In this document: piece after piece, positions 18,215 to 27,267 of the stretch
How positions within the stretch are numbered: position 1 is the stretch's first letter
How the letters are laid out: each line of letters starts with the position of its first letter
From: Microbacteriaceae bacterium
GTDB taxonomy: Bacteria > Actinomycetota > Actinomycetes > Actinomycetales > Microbacteriaceae
NCBI GenBank assembly: GCA_004297935.1
Contig: SCRE01000014.1
Location: 248,001 to 312,000 of the forward strand
DNA: 64,000 nt
Direction: 5' to 3'
The notes under the pieces: generated by a model
The model's database searches: none
What the model saw: the letters and a program-made list of their open reading frames with translations, nothing else
What the model was told of the DNA's origin: nothing
Made by a program: the position numbers and the translations under genes

Positions 18215-19485
18215 CGTGCTCCTCCTGATCGTTTCACTGTTGAGCCCACCTCTGTTGTCGCAACGAGCCAGGCTGTTAGTTTTTCTAGCCCGGCCAACAA
18301 CTGGGCATCCGGAACGGCGTAGGAAATTCTGAGGTGGCTGGCACCCGCTTTCCCGAATGCCACGCCTGGGATCGTCACCACACCAGCACCATCAGCGACG
18401 GCTTCTGCAAGCTCGTATCCTTCTAGGCCGATAGTGAAGCGCGGGAATGCGTAGAACGCACCGTCCGGACGCACCAGATCCAGCCCCGGCACGTCGGCGA
18501 GTGCTTCGAGCACGAGCAAGCGCCGGCGTGCATAGTTGGCAACCATCTCGTTACGCGGCGTGGTTGATCCTTCGAGCGCAGCCAGCGCACCCCACTGCGT
18601 CATCGCAGGCGGACAGCCGACCAGGTGCTCTTGTACTTTCGCGACTTGCTCGATGAGATCGGCGGGACCGGTGGCGAAACCGATGCGCCAGCCGGTCATC
18701 GACCAACTCTTTGACATCGAATGGATGGTCATGGTGCGCTCGGCCATACCCGGCAGGGACGCCATGCTCACGTGAGGATGGTCGTCAAAGACGAGATGCT
18801 CGTATGCCTCGTCGGCAATCACGAACAGGTCATGGCGGATCGCAATCTCCGAGATATTGGTCAACATCTCCCGGTCAAGCACGACCCCTGTTGGGTTACC
18901 TGGTGAGTTGATGATGAGAATCTTCGCGGTTGCCGCGACCTGTTCAAGCTGTGCCAGGTCGGGCTGAAACCCTGTACTGTGGCCGGCTCGGAGTGGAACA
19001 ACTGTGCCGCCAGCAAGAGACACCTGAGCGGCATAATTGGCAAAGCTCGGGTCAGGGATGATGACCTGGTCTCCCGGATTTACCAGCGCGAGGAATGTGG
19101 CGGACAGGGCGTTCAGGGCGCCGACCGTGACCACGATTTCTCTCTCCGGGTTGACGCCCGGCATGTTGTTCTCAACGGCGAGCTTGCGCGCGAACGCCCG
19201 GCGCAACTCCATCAGCCCCTTGCCATGCGTGTAGTGGGTCATGCCGCTGAGCATGGCTTCACTCGCCGCGGCCACAATGTGCGGGGGAGTTGCCAGGTCG
19301 GGGTCCCCGGCGGCGAGACTTACACTGTTCGCCGCGGTCGGCCGTTCAAGTACCCGACGGATCCCCGACCGGGGGATCCGCAGCAGTCGCTCAGAGGCCC
19401 GCATTGGAATCCGTTTCGGAGGTTGTGGTGTCTTTGATTGAGCAATCAGGTCGTATGTGGATGATGCGGTGGTCATGTCATTCAC
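18211..19485 (-). CDS. PLP-dependent class I/II aminotransferase
   Basis: 424 residues of the AspC-like fold type I family. Seen: SLAAGDPDLATPPHI near the N-terminus, NSPGNPTG with the substrate-binding Asn, VIADEAYEHL with the PLP-ring Asp, and SKSWSMTGWRIGF with the Schiff-base lysine. It would convert an amino acid to the 2-oxoacid used by the E1-E2 complex encoded downstream. The ATG region overlaps the end of the LacI gene, so the regulator and this enzyme are co-transcribed. The substrate is not identifiable from sequence. Confidence 0.92.
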   Translation of the reverse strand: MNDMTTASSTYDLIAQSKTPQPPKRIPMRASERLLRIPRSGIRRVLERPTAANSVSLAAGDPDLATPPHIVAAASEAMLSGMTHYTHGKGLMELRRAFARKLAVENNMPGVNPEREIVVTVGALNALSATFLALVNPGDQVIIPDPSFANYAAQVSLAGGTVVPLRAGHSTGFQPDLAQLEQVAATAKILIINSPGNPTGVVLDREMLTNISEIAIRHDLFVIADEAYEHLVFDDHPHVSMASLPGMAERTMTIHSMSKSWSMTGWRIGFATGPADLIEQVAKVQEHLVGCPPAMTQWGALAALEGSTTPRNEMVANYARRRLLVLEALADVPGLDLVRPDGAFYAFPRFTIGLEGYELAEAVADGAGVVTIPGVAFGKAGASHLRISYAVPDAQLLAGLEKLTAWLVATTEVGSTVKRSGGAR

Positions 19486-20491
19486 GGAGACACCCGCAAC
19501 TGAGCCCGACCCGCAGCTCGCCGGCCGCTAACACGTGAGAGGTCGGGGCATTGGGGTTCTGGATATGTTGGAGCAGCGTGATCACGGCAAGTCGGGCCAA
19601 CTCCTCGACCGGTTGACGGTACGAGGTCAGTGGAGGAACCGCGAAGCGACTCGCGTCTGTGCCGTCGAATGAGACGATCGAGATATCCTCGGGCACCTTT
19701 AAACCCAGTTCATAGCATGCGCTGAGTACTCCGACTGTTTGGATGTCAGAAGAGACAAAAAGTGCGGTAGGCCGGCTACTGACGGACCGATCGAGCACGG
19801 TCATGGCCGCGTCATAGCCGCCCTGCTCCGTGAAATCAGTGCGGGTAACCAGCCGTGCAGAATGATCGAGTCCAGCCGTCTCCTGCTGCAGATGCCATCC
19901 CGCGACGCGATCGTCTGCGCTTTCCGTTCCGGCTCGACCACCGAGACATCCAATGATCGTGTGCCCGTGGCCTTGCAAGTGAGAGACCGCTGTCATCGCC
20001 CCGTTGCGGCCGTCAACGCACACGGTTGACACGTTGAGCCCGGCAGGCACGCGGTCCAGGACGATAGCTGGAGTTGACGCTTGGGTGAGCTTGCCAAGCG
20101 TTTCTAGAGAATGCGAAGAGATGACCATGATGCCATCGACCTGACGAGAGACGAGAGCGTCGACGTAGCGCATTTCCCGCGCTTGGTCATCGTTGGTCAC
20201 TCCGACAGCGAGCGTGTTACCTGAGTCGAAGAGTTCCTTCTCGACGGCCGTTGCCAGTTCCCCAAAGAACTGGTTGACCGCGGTGGGGATGAGCAGGCCG
20301 ATCGTTCGCGTGCTGGCACCCCTCAAGGCCTGTGCGACGGTATTGGGAACATAGCCCAATGTCTTGATTGCCTGCTCGATGCGTTTCCGAGCCTGAGGGG
20401 AGACCGCGCGCGGCCCACCGTTCGTAACATAGCTCACGAGCGCCGGGGACACCCTCGCCATCTCGGCCACATGGGCACGAGTCACAACCAT
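19478..20491 (-). CDS. LacI-family transcriptional regulator
   Basis: 337 residues from ATG 20491, preceded by GGGGTG; longer readings lack a ribosome site. The N-terminal helix-turn-helix VTRAHVAEMARVSPALVSYV and hinge (GYVPNTVAQALRG) lead into a periplasmic-binding-like effector domain (TRTIGLLIPT, VDGIMVIS, VSFDGTDASRFA). It is the first gene of the leftward amino-acid/2-oxoacid operon and divergent to the nucleoside operon. Two LacI-type palindromes lie in the shared upstream region, so it probably controls itself and possibly both operons. Confidence 0.93.
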   Translation of the reverse strand: MVVTRAHVAEMARVSPALVSYVTNGGPRAVSPQARKRIEQAIKTLGYVPNTVAQALRGASTRTIGLLIPTAVNQFFGELATAVEKELFDSGNTLAVGVTNDDQAREMRYVDALVSRQVDGIMVISSHSLETLGKLTQASTPAIVLDRVPAGLNVSTVCVDGRNGAMTAVSHLQGHGHTIIGCLGGRAGTESADDRVAGWHLQQETAGLDHSARLVTRTDFTEQGGYDAAMTVLDRSVSSRPTALFVSSDIQTVGVLSACYELGLKVPEDISIVSFDGTDASRFAVPPLTSYRQPVEELARLAVITLLQHIQNPNAPTSHVLAAGELRVGLSCGCLRE

Positions 20492-20591
20492 TTTCACCCC
20501 GCCATCTCTAAGATCACGCCAGACATCGTGCCGTGCGCCTGCTGCCAAGTTTTGATCCTCGCTAAACCTACTGCTGCACCCTCCCATTCAT

Positions 20592-20624
20592 CAACACGTA
20601 TTGCTATTGGATCAACACGTGTTG
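20592..20624. promoter_or_regulatory. Twin LacI-type operators between divergent operons
   Basis: CAACACGTGTTG at 20613-20624 is a perfect 12-base palindrome. CAACACGTATTG at 20592-20603 differs by one base. The copies start 21 bases apart, about two helical turns, between the LacI gene and the nucleoside hydrolase gene. Central CG symmetry is typical of LacI-family sites. Autoregulation and control of the divergent operon are inferred. Confidence 0.72.
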
Positions 20625-20706
20625 TAGTTTGTCAACCACAAGCTGAACATCGGGGTTCACGGATGATCCTTCATTCGAGTACACCGAACGAAGGGAGAAC
20701 GCCGCC

Positions 20707-21654
20707 ATGACTCGCAGGATCATTCTGGATTGCGATCCCGGGCACGATGACGCGGTCGCATTATTCATGGCACTCGCATCCCCGGAGATCGAAGTCGAAC
20801 TTGTGACGACCTGTGCAGGAAACCAAACTCCGGCAAAAACCTTTGACAATGCACGACGGCTACTGGCGTTGGCCGATCACGAAGAGATCCAGGTTTCCGC
20901 CGGCGCCCCCAAACCGTTGCGCCGCGAGCTAATCATTGCTGACTACGTGCACGGAGCATCGGGCCTCGACGGTGCGGAGCTGCCCGAGCCGCGCGTGAAA
21001 GCATCAGATGAATTTGCGCTGGATGCAATGGTCCGTGTCCTTTCAACCGCTGAATCCCCGGTCACCATTGTCGCCACTGGGCCGCTCACCAACGTCGCGA
21101 TCCTCCTTCTCGCTCACCCGGAGCTCAAGGCGAAGATCGAATTGATTTCACTCATGGGCGGAGCCTGCTTCGGCGGCAACTACACACCGAACGCTGAGTT
21201 CAACATCTATGTCGACCCGGAGGCGGCCGATATCGTCTTCAACTCCGGCGTTGAGATTGCAATGTTCGGTCTAGACGTCACACACAAGGCGCAGATCTTC
21301 CAACACGACATCGACGAAATTCGCGCCCTCGGTACACGAAGTGGCGATGTTTTCGCCGGACTGCTCGAGTTCTTTGGCCGATCGACGACACGACCTTTTC
21401 TGGCACCCGAGACTCACGTCGAAGGATTGCACATGCACGACCCTTGCGCTGTCGCCTACTTGATCGATCCCACCCTCTTCACCATGGTCCCCACCAGAGT
21501 AGACGTCGTCACAAACGACGGCCACACCCTGGGCTGCACGGTCGTTGACTACAACAACAGCACCGGACACCAGCCCAATGCGCTTGTCGGCTTCGACGTC
21601 GATCGAGACAGGTTCGCGCAATTGCTCCACTCCTCGCTGGCCCAGTTCAACTGA
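20707..21654 (+). CDS. Nucleoside hydrolase (inosine-uridine preferring family)
   Basis: 315 residues. The N-terminal DCDPGHDDAVAL contains the calcium-binding aspartates (Asp10, Asp14, Asp15). NAEFNIYVDPEAA is the substrate-binding segment, and MHDPCAVAYL supplies the C-terminal metal Asp and catalytic His region. It cleaves the N-glycosidic bond of a nucleoside into base and ribose. It starts an operon with an ECF transporter, an amidohydrolase and a PfkB-type kinase; GGGAG precedes its ATG. Base specificity cannot be read out. Confidence 0.94.
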   Translation: MTRRIILDCDPGHDDAVALFMALASPEIEVELVTTCAGNQTPAKTFDNARRLLALADHEEIQVSAGAPKPLRRELIIADYVHGASGLDGAELPEPRVKASDEFALDAMVRVLSTAESPVTIVATGPLTNVAILLLAHPELKAKIELISLMGGACFGGNYTPNAEFNIYVDPEAADIVFNSGVEIAMFGLDVTHKAQIFQHDIDEIRALGTRSGDVFAGLLEFFGRSTTRPFLAPETHVEGLHMHDPCAVAYLIDPTLFTMVPTRVDVVTNDGHTLGCTVVDYNNSTGHQPNALVGFDVDRDRFAQLLHSSLAQFN

Positions 21655-21690
21655 ACTTCGCCGAATAACCACCATCGAAAGGCCCACGCA

Positions 21691-22317
21691 ATGTCCAGGT
21701 TCACCGCCTATGTCAAACGCGACTTCTCGCTGATCGCGCTCCTCCTGATACCAGTCTGTATTGCGATCAACATTGTCGGATTCCAGCTCACTCAGGTTCT
21801 CAGGCTCCCGATCTTCCTGGATTCCATCGGTACGATCCTGGCCGGTGCCGTTGCCGGACCATGGGTAGGCGCGGTAGTAGGGCTTCTCACTAACTGCATC
21901 AACGGGATCTTCAACCCGGTGTACTTTCCATTCGCCCTCACCTCAATCGGCGTTGGCATCGCGGCCGGACTGTTAGCCCGGAAGGGGATGTTCGCGAAAA
22001 TCTGGAAGCTCATCATCGCAAGTGTGGTCATCGTCCTTGTCTCGACGATCATCTCCGGTATCATCTCAGTTTTCGTCTTCGGTGGCGCCACCGGCGGCAC
22101 AGGGTCCATCTTTACGGCCGCATTGCTCGCGGCCGGGAACAATATTATGACCAGCGTATTTTCGGTACAGATATTCTCCGAACTCGGGGATAAAATCCTT
22201 TCCTGCTTCATCGCCTACTTCATCATCAAGGGAATGCCGGCTACCTACTTGAGCAAGATGAAGTATGGAGCCTTCTACATGTCAAGTAAGAAGAAGTCAC
22301 GAGTGCGCACGGCGTAA
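21691..22317 (+). CDS. ECF transporter substrate-binding (S) component
   Basis: 208-residue integral membrane protein with about six hydrophobic segments. It includes the GTILAGAVAGPWVGAVVGLLTN region characteristic of ECF S components. It captures the substrate for the T/A/A module encoded directly downstream. Position after a nucleoside hydrolase suggests a nucleoside or base ligand, but S components are too divergent for me to assign it. Confidence 0.85.
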   Translation: MSRFTAYVKRDFSLIALLLIPVCIAINIVGFQLTQVLRLPIFLDSIGTILAGAVAGPWVGAVVGLLTNCINGIFNPVYFPFALTSIGVGIAAGLLARKGMFAKIWKLIIASVVIVLVSTIISGIISVFVFGGATGGTGSIFTAALLAAGNNIMTSVFSVQIFSELGDKILSCFIAYFIIKGMPATYLSKMKYGAFYMSSKKKSRVRTA

Positions 22318-22406
22318 TCGAACATCCGCGGGTCAAGAGATCAAAGTGCGTCGAGCCGTCGGAATGTCCACCCCGGTTGCCGCTGCAACGAGAGTGAGAG
22401 GAAAAG

Positions 22407-23165
22407 GTGCCCCATTTGGCCACGGCAATAATGAATCTGTATCCCGGTACGAAGTTCTATTTGGCGCTATTCCTTGGGGTGACGGCGTTCATAGTACCGA
22501 GTTACTGGTTTGGATTCGCGGTATTCGGCTTCTGCGCTGCGGTCGCGTTCGTGACCCGCAAGGGTGGCGCTTACCTGCGGGCCATTCGTAACTCACTCAT
22601 GATCCTCGTCATTTTCATGTTCCTCATTAGGTTGTTCTTTGGCAGCGGCCAACACGAATACTGGCGCTGGGGCAACTTGTCCATCTCGGCAGAGAGCATT
22701 GATACAGCCCTGACGCTCGTGGCTGGGGTCCTTGCTCTCGGATCAACACTTCTGCTGTTTTTCATGCTCACTCCGGTCAAAGACCTCACCTCGGCACTCG
22801 CGAATGCAGGATTGCCGCCTTCAGCGATCTACGTGATTCTCTCAGCCATTCAGATGATCCCCGAGATGCGTAAACAGTCGGACACGATCATGGATGCCCA
22901 GAAGACGCGGGGTGTTGAAACGGAAGGGAAGATGTTTGTTCGCATGAAGGCATTCCTTCCCACACTCGGACCACTCATCCTCTCCTCAGTCGCAAGCACC
23001 GAAGAACGCGTAATCACCCTGGAGTCACGGGCCTTCACTGCCCCTGGAGCCAAGACGCGGCTATATGTCGTGGTCAAACGTCCGCTCGATCGGGCAATCG
23101 AGGTTTCCCTCATTATTTTGTTCGTCTTGATCCTCGGAGGGCGTATCGCACTATGGCTGCTATAG
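22407..23165 (+). CDS. ECF transporter transmembrane (T) component
   Basis: 252 residues, EcfT/CbiQ family. Hydrophobic N-terminal segments are followed by a cytoplasmic coupling region with Ala-Arg-Gly-like helices (DAQKTRGVETEG and ITLESRAFTAPGAKTR). It starts with GTG at 22407 after GAGAGG and overlaps the first ATPase gene. It links the S component to the two ATPases. Confidence 0.9.
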   Translation: MPHLATAIMNLYPGTKFYLALFLGVTAFIVPSYWFGFAVFGFCAAVAFVTRKGGAYLRAIRNSLMILVIFMFLIRLFFGSGQHEYWRWGNLSISAESIDTALTLVAGVLALGSTLLLFFMLTPVKDLTSALANAGLPPSAIYVILSAIQMIPEMRKQSDTIMDAQKTRGVETEGKMFVRMKAFLPTLGPLILSSVASTEERVITLESRAFTAPGAKTRLYVVVKRPLDRAIEVSLIILFVLILGGRIALWLL

Positions 23166-24001
23166 AACTCAGGGACGTGTCCTTCAAATACCTGACGGCC
23201 GACGAGAAATCGGTCGAGAATGTTTCCTTCTCTGTCGAGGTTGGCGAATTGTGCGCGATCATCGGGCCGAACGGGTCTGGTAAGACAACCATTTGCAATA
23301 TTATCCGCGGCTTCATTCCACGGTTCCACAAGGGTGAGCTTGGCGGCAGCGTGTTGATCGAGGACGAGGATATTGTCGACACCAACCTTGGCGCGCTTGC
23401 GCCGAGGATCGGGTTCGTGTTCCAAAACCCGTTCGTGCAAATCAGCGGATCTAAAGATACCGTGTTTGAAGAAGTGGCGTTTGGACTCGAGAACCTTGGC
23501 GTGGACGTTGAGACAATATCCGCGCGAGTAGACGAGACACTCCTGCTCGTGAACATCGACCACCTGCGTGACACGAGCCCATTCGATTTGTCGGGGGGTC
23601 AGAAACAACGCGTCGCCTTTGCATCCATCCTCGCGATGGATCCGCCCATCTATGTGATCGATGAGCCGACATCGCAACTTGATCCTCAAAGTACGGATCA
23701 GATCTTCGACATCATCAAGCTACTCAAGGACAAAGGCAAAACCATTGTTCTTGTGGAACACAAGATGGAGCTTGTGGCACAATTTGCCGATCGTGTCGTC
23801 GTGCTGGACGGTGGAAGAGTTGTGATGAACGGAACTACAACCGAAGTATTCTCGTCACCCGAGCTTGCCAACCACAAAGTGGCATACCCACAATATGCAG
23901 CCGCTGGCCTCTCCCTTCGCGAGTCGGGAGTGACACTTCCACGAATTTCCGTCATCCGGGAAGAGGCGATTGTGGACTTTGGAAGGGCGTTACAGTCGTG
24001 A
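23153..24001 (+). CDS. ECF transporter ATP-binding protein 1
   Basis: 282 residues. Walker A GPNGSGKTT, Q-loop FQNPFVQISG, signature LSGGQKQRVAFA and Walker B YVIDEPTSQLD are all intact. It pairs with the next ATPase as the EcfA/EcfA' heterodimer. The start overlaps the T-component gene and its stop overlaps the next start (GTGA). Confidence 0.94.
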   Translation: MAAIELRDVSFKYLTADEKSVENVSFSVEVGELCAIIGPNGSGKTTICNIIRGFIPRFHKGELGGSVLIEDEDIVDTNLGALAPRIGFVFQNPFVQISGSKDTVFEEVAFGLENLGVDVETISARVDETLLLVNIDHLRDTSPFDLSGGQKQRVAFASILAMDPPIYVIDEPTSQLDPQSTDQIFDIIKLLKDKGKTIVLVEHKMELVAQFADRVVVLDGGRVVMNGTTTEVFSSPELANHKVAYPQYAAAGLSLRESGVTLPRISVIREEAIVDFGRALQS

Positions 24002-24837
24002 CGAACACTACTGCCTCGCCGCTGATTGCGCTTGATGGCGTATCTTTCAGCTATCCCAACGGGCATCTAGCCATTGAAGATGTTTCCCTCACGTTCAACC
24101 GCGGTGAGTCCGTTGCGATCGTCGGCCAGAATGGGGCTGGGAAAACCTCGGTCGCCAAGCTCATGGACGGACTATTCAAACCGAGCATTGGCGCAGTCAC
24201 CGTGGACGGAGACGATACGCGTGAACACACGACGGCCCAGATCTCCCGAAAAGTGGGGTACGTCTTCCAAAATCCGGATGATCAAATATTCCACAACGAC
24301 GTTTACAGTGAGCTTGAGTTCGGACCGAAGACGCTCGGAACGACCGGCACCGAGCTAGAGAGCGTCGTCTACGCAGCCGCTGAGCTTGCCGGCATCGACC
24401 GCTACCTTGACGAGAATCCATACAACCTCCCGTTCTCGACGCGGAAATTCGTGGCAGTGGCGTCGACTCTGGCCATGGGGTGCGATGCGTTCATCCTTGA
24501 CGAACCGACCGCGGGCCAAGATAAGCAGGGAATGGAGACAATTGGCCACATTGTCGATTCCCTCAAGTCCGAGGGAAAGACTGTCATCACGATCACCCAT
24601 GACATGCAATTCGTCGTTGACAACTTTGACAGGGTTGTCGTCATGGCCGACCGCCGAGTAATTGCGGATGGCGACAAGAGGTCCATCTTCTGGAACCATG
24701 ACGTGCTCGACAAAGCCATGCTTAAGCAGCCTTATCTCAGCGATCTCGCGCATCAACTCGGCCTGCATGGAGACATCCTTAACATCGACGAGTTCGTCGG
24801 AGGTTTCGCCCGCACGAGGGAAGGTCTCAAGAATTAG
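23998..24837 (+). CDS. ECF transporter ATP-binding protein 2
   Basis: 279 residues. Walker A GQNGAGKTS, Q-loop FQNPDDQIFHN and Walker B FILDEPTAGQDKQG are normal. The ABC signature that normally reads LSGGQ is replaced by FSTRKFVAVASTLA, so one ATPase site of the heterodimer may be asymmetric. The start is GTG, overlapping the previous stop. It completes the ECF module. Confidence 0.92.
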   Translation: MTNTTASPLIALDGVSFSYPNGHLAIEDVSLTFNRGESVAIVGQNGAGKTSVAKLMDGLFKPSIGAVTVDGDDTREHTTAQISRKVGYVFQNPDDQIFHNDVYSELEFGPKTLGTTGTELESVVYAAAELAGIDRYLDENPYNLPFSTRKFVAVASTLAMGCDAFILDEPTAGQDKQGMETIGHIVDSLKSEGKTVITITHDMQFVVDNFDRVVVMADRRVIADGDKRSIFWNHDVLDKAMLKQPYLSDLAHQLGLHGDILNIDEFVGGFARTREGLKN

Positions 24838-25006
24838 CACTGAGTCGCTTGTGCGGTGATGATTTTCCATGGTCATGGGCTCAAGCCCGCAATCAATGGA
24901 GCGCTCAACCAGGCGACGATGCGATGGACAGCACTTTCGATCGAGTCTGAGACGACCTGATGCGGGCGGGCGTGGTACGAGATGTCGCTCAGCGAAAGGA
25001 GAAACG

Positions 25007-26311
25007 TTGTTTCAGTTCTACACGGCGGGATTGCTGCTCACCGGCGAGTCTTGGGAACCGGTCCGGCAAAGCGGTGTGTTAGTACGAGGCGGAAAGATTG
25101 AATGGATTGGGCCAACGGCCGAGCTGGAGAACAAAGTCGAGGGTACCGAGGTCGAATACTTCGATTTCGGATCCGCCGCAACGATCATGCCCGGTCTCAT
25201 TGACAGCCACGTCCACCTCGTCTTCGACGGCGGACCGAACCCCGTCGAGATTGTAAAACATAGCAATCAATCGCGGCAGCTCGCCATCATGTTGAGAAGC
25301 GCCCGCGAGCTTCTCAGTGTCGGGGTCACGACCGCTCGGGATCTCGGTGCACCCGCGGGTCTCGACGTCGTAGTGCGCACGGCCATTGAGGACGGACTCG
25401 CACGCGGACCGCGGCTTGTGACAGCGGGTGCCCCTCTGACCGTGACCGGTGGCCACTGTTGGTTCTTCGGGGGCGAATGCGACGGCGTCGAGGGCGTGCG
25501 TAGGCAGGTTCGTCAGGCCCGAAAGGCCGGAGCAGATTGTATTAAGGTGATGGCCACTGGCGGCGTCCTGACTACAGAGACGCGTCCATGGCGTGCGCAG
25601 TTCGCCGACGAGGAACTCGCTGCTATCGTCGACGAGGCGCATCAGCAGGGGATGCTCGTGGCCGCACACGCCCATGGCATCGACGGCATCCGGCGTGCAG
25701 TCAACGCAGGTGTCGATAGTCTTGAGCATTTCTCGTTCATGGACGCTGACGGAGAAATGCACGAGGACATCGCGGTCGTTGAGACTGTGGCGGCGCAGGG
25801 GATTTACGTGTGCAAAACCATCAGTACGGCGTGGACGGAATGGATGCATACCCCGGGTCTGATCCCAAATCACATGCTCCGAAGCCTGGCGGATCGTGGG
25901 GTGATGCTCGTCGCCGGGACTGACGCCGGAATCGACGGGGCTCCTCATTCTGAGTACGTCGCAGGGCTTGAGGGAATGGCCTGGTTTGGCCTGACAAACC
26001 GGGAAGTACTCGACGCTGCGACGGTGTCGGCGGCGCAATCATTGGGCCTCGGGAATGTCACGGGATCGTTGGCCCCTGGTAAGAGAGCCGACCTCATCGT
26101 CGTAGAAGGCAACCCGGTCGATAACATCTCCGCGCTGCGTCACCTGACTGCGGTTATTGCGGGGGGAGACCGATATGTTCCCGAATTCACTTCGAGATCG
26201 AGCTGGTCGAATGTGCTTGGCGGGGTGCGCGTGCCCGGGCTCGCCGGGCACACGCTTCGCGCGTTTCTTGAAGAACCGGAGGTCGCCGTGCACACGAATG
26301 CCAAGTCATGA
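25007..26311 (+). CDS. Metal-dependent amidohydrolase (Sgx9260/prolidase-like)
   Basis: 434 residues from a TTG at 25007 that has AAAGGAG five bases upstream; longer frames have no ribosome site. Amidohydrolase landmarks are the HxH pair in LIDSHVHLVF, the lysine in IKVMATGGVLT, His residues in AAHAHGIDGIRRAV and SLEHFSF, and the metal Asp in VAGTDAGIDG. It hydrolyses a C-N bond in a ring or amide. In this operon it could open a heterocyclic base released by the nucleoside hydrolase; that is inference. It overlaps the kinase start by four bases. Confidence 0.88.
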   Translation: MFQFYTAGLLLTGESWEPVRQSGVLVRGGKIEWIGPTAELENKVEGTEVEYFDFGSAATIMPGLIDSHVHLVFDGGPNPVEIVKHSNQSRQLAIMLRSARELLSVGVTTARDLGAPAGLDVVVRTAIEDGLARGPRLVTAGAPLTVTGGHCWFFGGECDGVEGVRRQVRQARKAGADCIKVMATGGVLTTETRPWRAQFADEELAAIVDEAHQQGMLVAAHAHGIDGIRRAVNAGVDSLEHFSFMDADGEMHEDIAVVETVAAQGIYVCKTISTAWTEWMHTPGLIPNHMLRSLADRGVMLVAGTDAGIDGAPHSEYVAGLEGMAWFGLTNREVLDAATVSAAQSLGLGNVTGSLAPGKRADLIVVEGNPVDNISALRHLTAVIAGGDRYVPEFTSRSSWSNVLGGVRVPGLAGHTLRAFLEEPEVAVHTNAKS

Positions 26312-27228
26312 CCAAGGTCGTCATCGTGGGCTCGATCAACGAGGACGTCTTCCTCGACGTGGTGGACCTTCCGCGGATGGGCGAGACGGTAGCGGCTCGC
26401 CGGGTCTCACGGTCGACGGGCGGCAAGGGGGCCAATCAGGCGGTCGCTGCCGCTCGGCTCGGCGCGCGGGTCGAACTGGTGGCGGCGACCGGGGTGGACG
26501 ATTCCGGACTACGAGTACGCCGCGACGTGGCGTCCTCCGGCGTCGATGTCACCCACCTCGTCGCGGTAGACGTTGCATCGACGGGAGCCGCATACATCGC
26601 GGTCGATGACTCCGCGGAGAACACGATCATTGTCGCCGGCGGGGCGAACCTCCTCCTCGGTGCCGACGCATTCCCCGACGTCGACCTGGCCGGTGCGACA
26701 GTCGGACTTTGCATGGAGGTGTCCGATGAGGTAATCGTCACCACTGTCCGGAAGGCAACGGCCGTAGGGAGCCGAGTTGTCCTGAATCTCTCACCGGTAC
26801 GGGACTTGCCAGAGGGCGTGTTGAGCGGGATCGACGTGCTGCTCGTAAATGAGCACGAGGCCGCCCATCTCGCTGGATCGGCCGTCGAGGGAACCGACGG
26901 CGTGCGTCGACTTCGGAACTCACTCGGGGTCGCCGCCCTGGTGGTCACGCTGGGGTCGCGGGGTGCCGTCGTTTGCTCATCCGATCTCGTTGATGAAGTC
27001 GGCTGTCCGACGGTAGTTGCAGTGGATACGACTGGGTGCGGTGATGCGTTCGCCGGTGCGCTGATCGCCGCGGTCGCGGCGGGTCGCTCGTTGACCGAAG
27101 CCGCGAGGCTCGCAGCCGCGGTCGGCGCCTACGCAGCGACGAAGCGCGGGGCACAGCCGTCATATCCAGACCTTTCCGAGTTCCGGGATTGGGTCGAGAA
27201 ACTTGGGCTCGGAGAATTCGTGATCTGA
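26308..27228 (+). CDS. PfkB-family carbohydrate kinase, ribokinase-like
   Basis: 306 residues with signature 1 GGKGANQAVAAARLGA and signature 2 DTTGCGDAFAGAL, which contains the catalytic Asp and anion hole. A ribokinase-like start (VVIVGSINEDVFLDV) supports phosphorylation of ribose freed by the upstream nucleoside hydrolase. Close family members act on fructose, adenosine or other sugars, so ribose is the best but unproven substrate. Last gene of the rightward operon. Confidence 0.9.
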   Translation: MTKVVIVGSINEDVFLDVVDLPRMGETVAARRVSRSTGGKGANQAVAAARLGARVELVAATGVDDSGLRVRRDVASSGVDVTHLVAVDVASTGAAYIAVDDSAENTIIVAGGANLLLGADAFPDVDLAGATVGLCMEVSDEVIVTTVRKATAVGSRVVLNLSPVRDLPEGVLSGIDVLLVNEHEAAHLAGSAVEGTDGVRRLRNSLGVAALVVTLGSRGAVVCSSDLVDEVGCPTVVAVDTTGCGDAFAGALIAAVAAGRSLTEAARLAAAVGAYAATKRGAQPSYPDLSEFRDWVEKLGLGEFVI

Positions 27229-27267
27229 ACTCGGGCCCGATGTTCCCGCGAGCATTCGAAATGCCGC

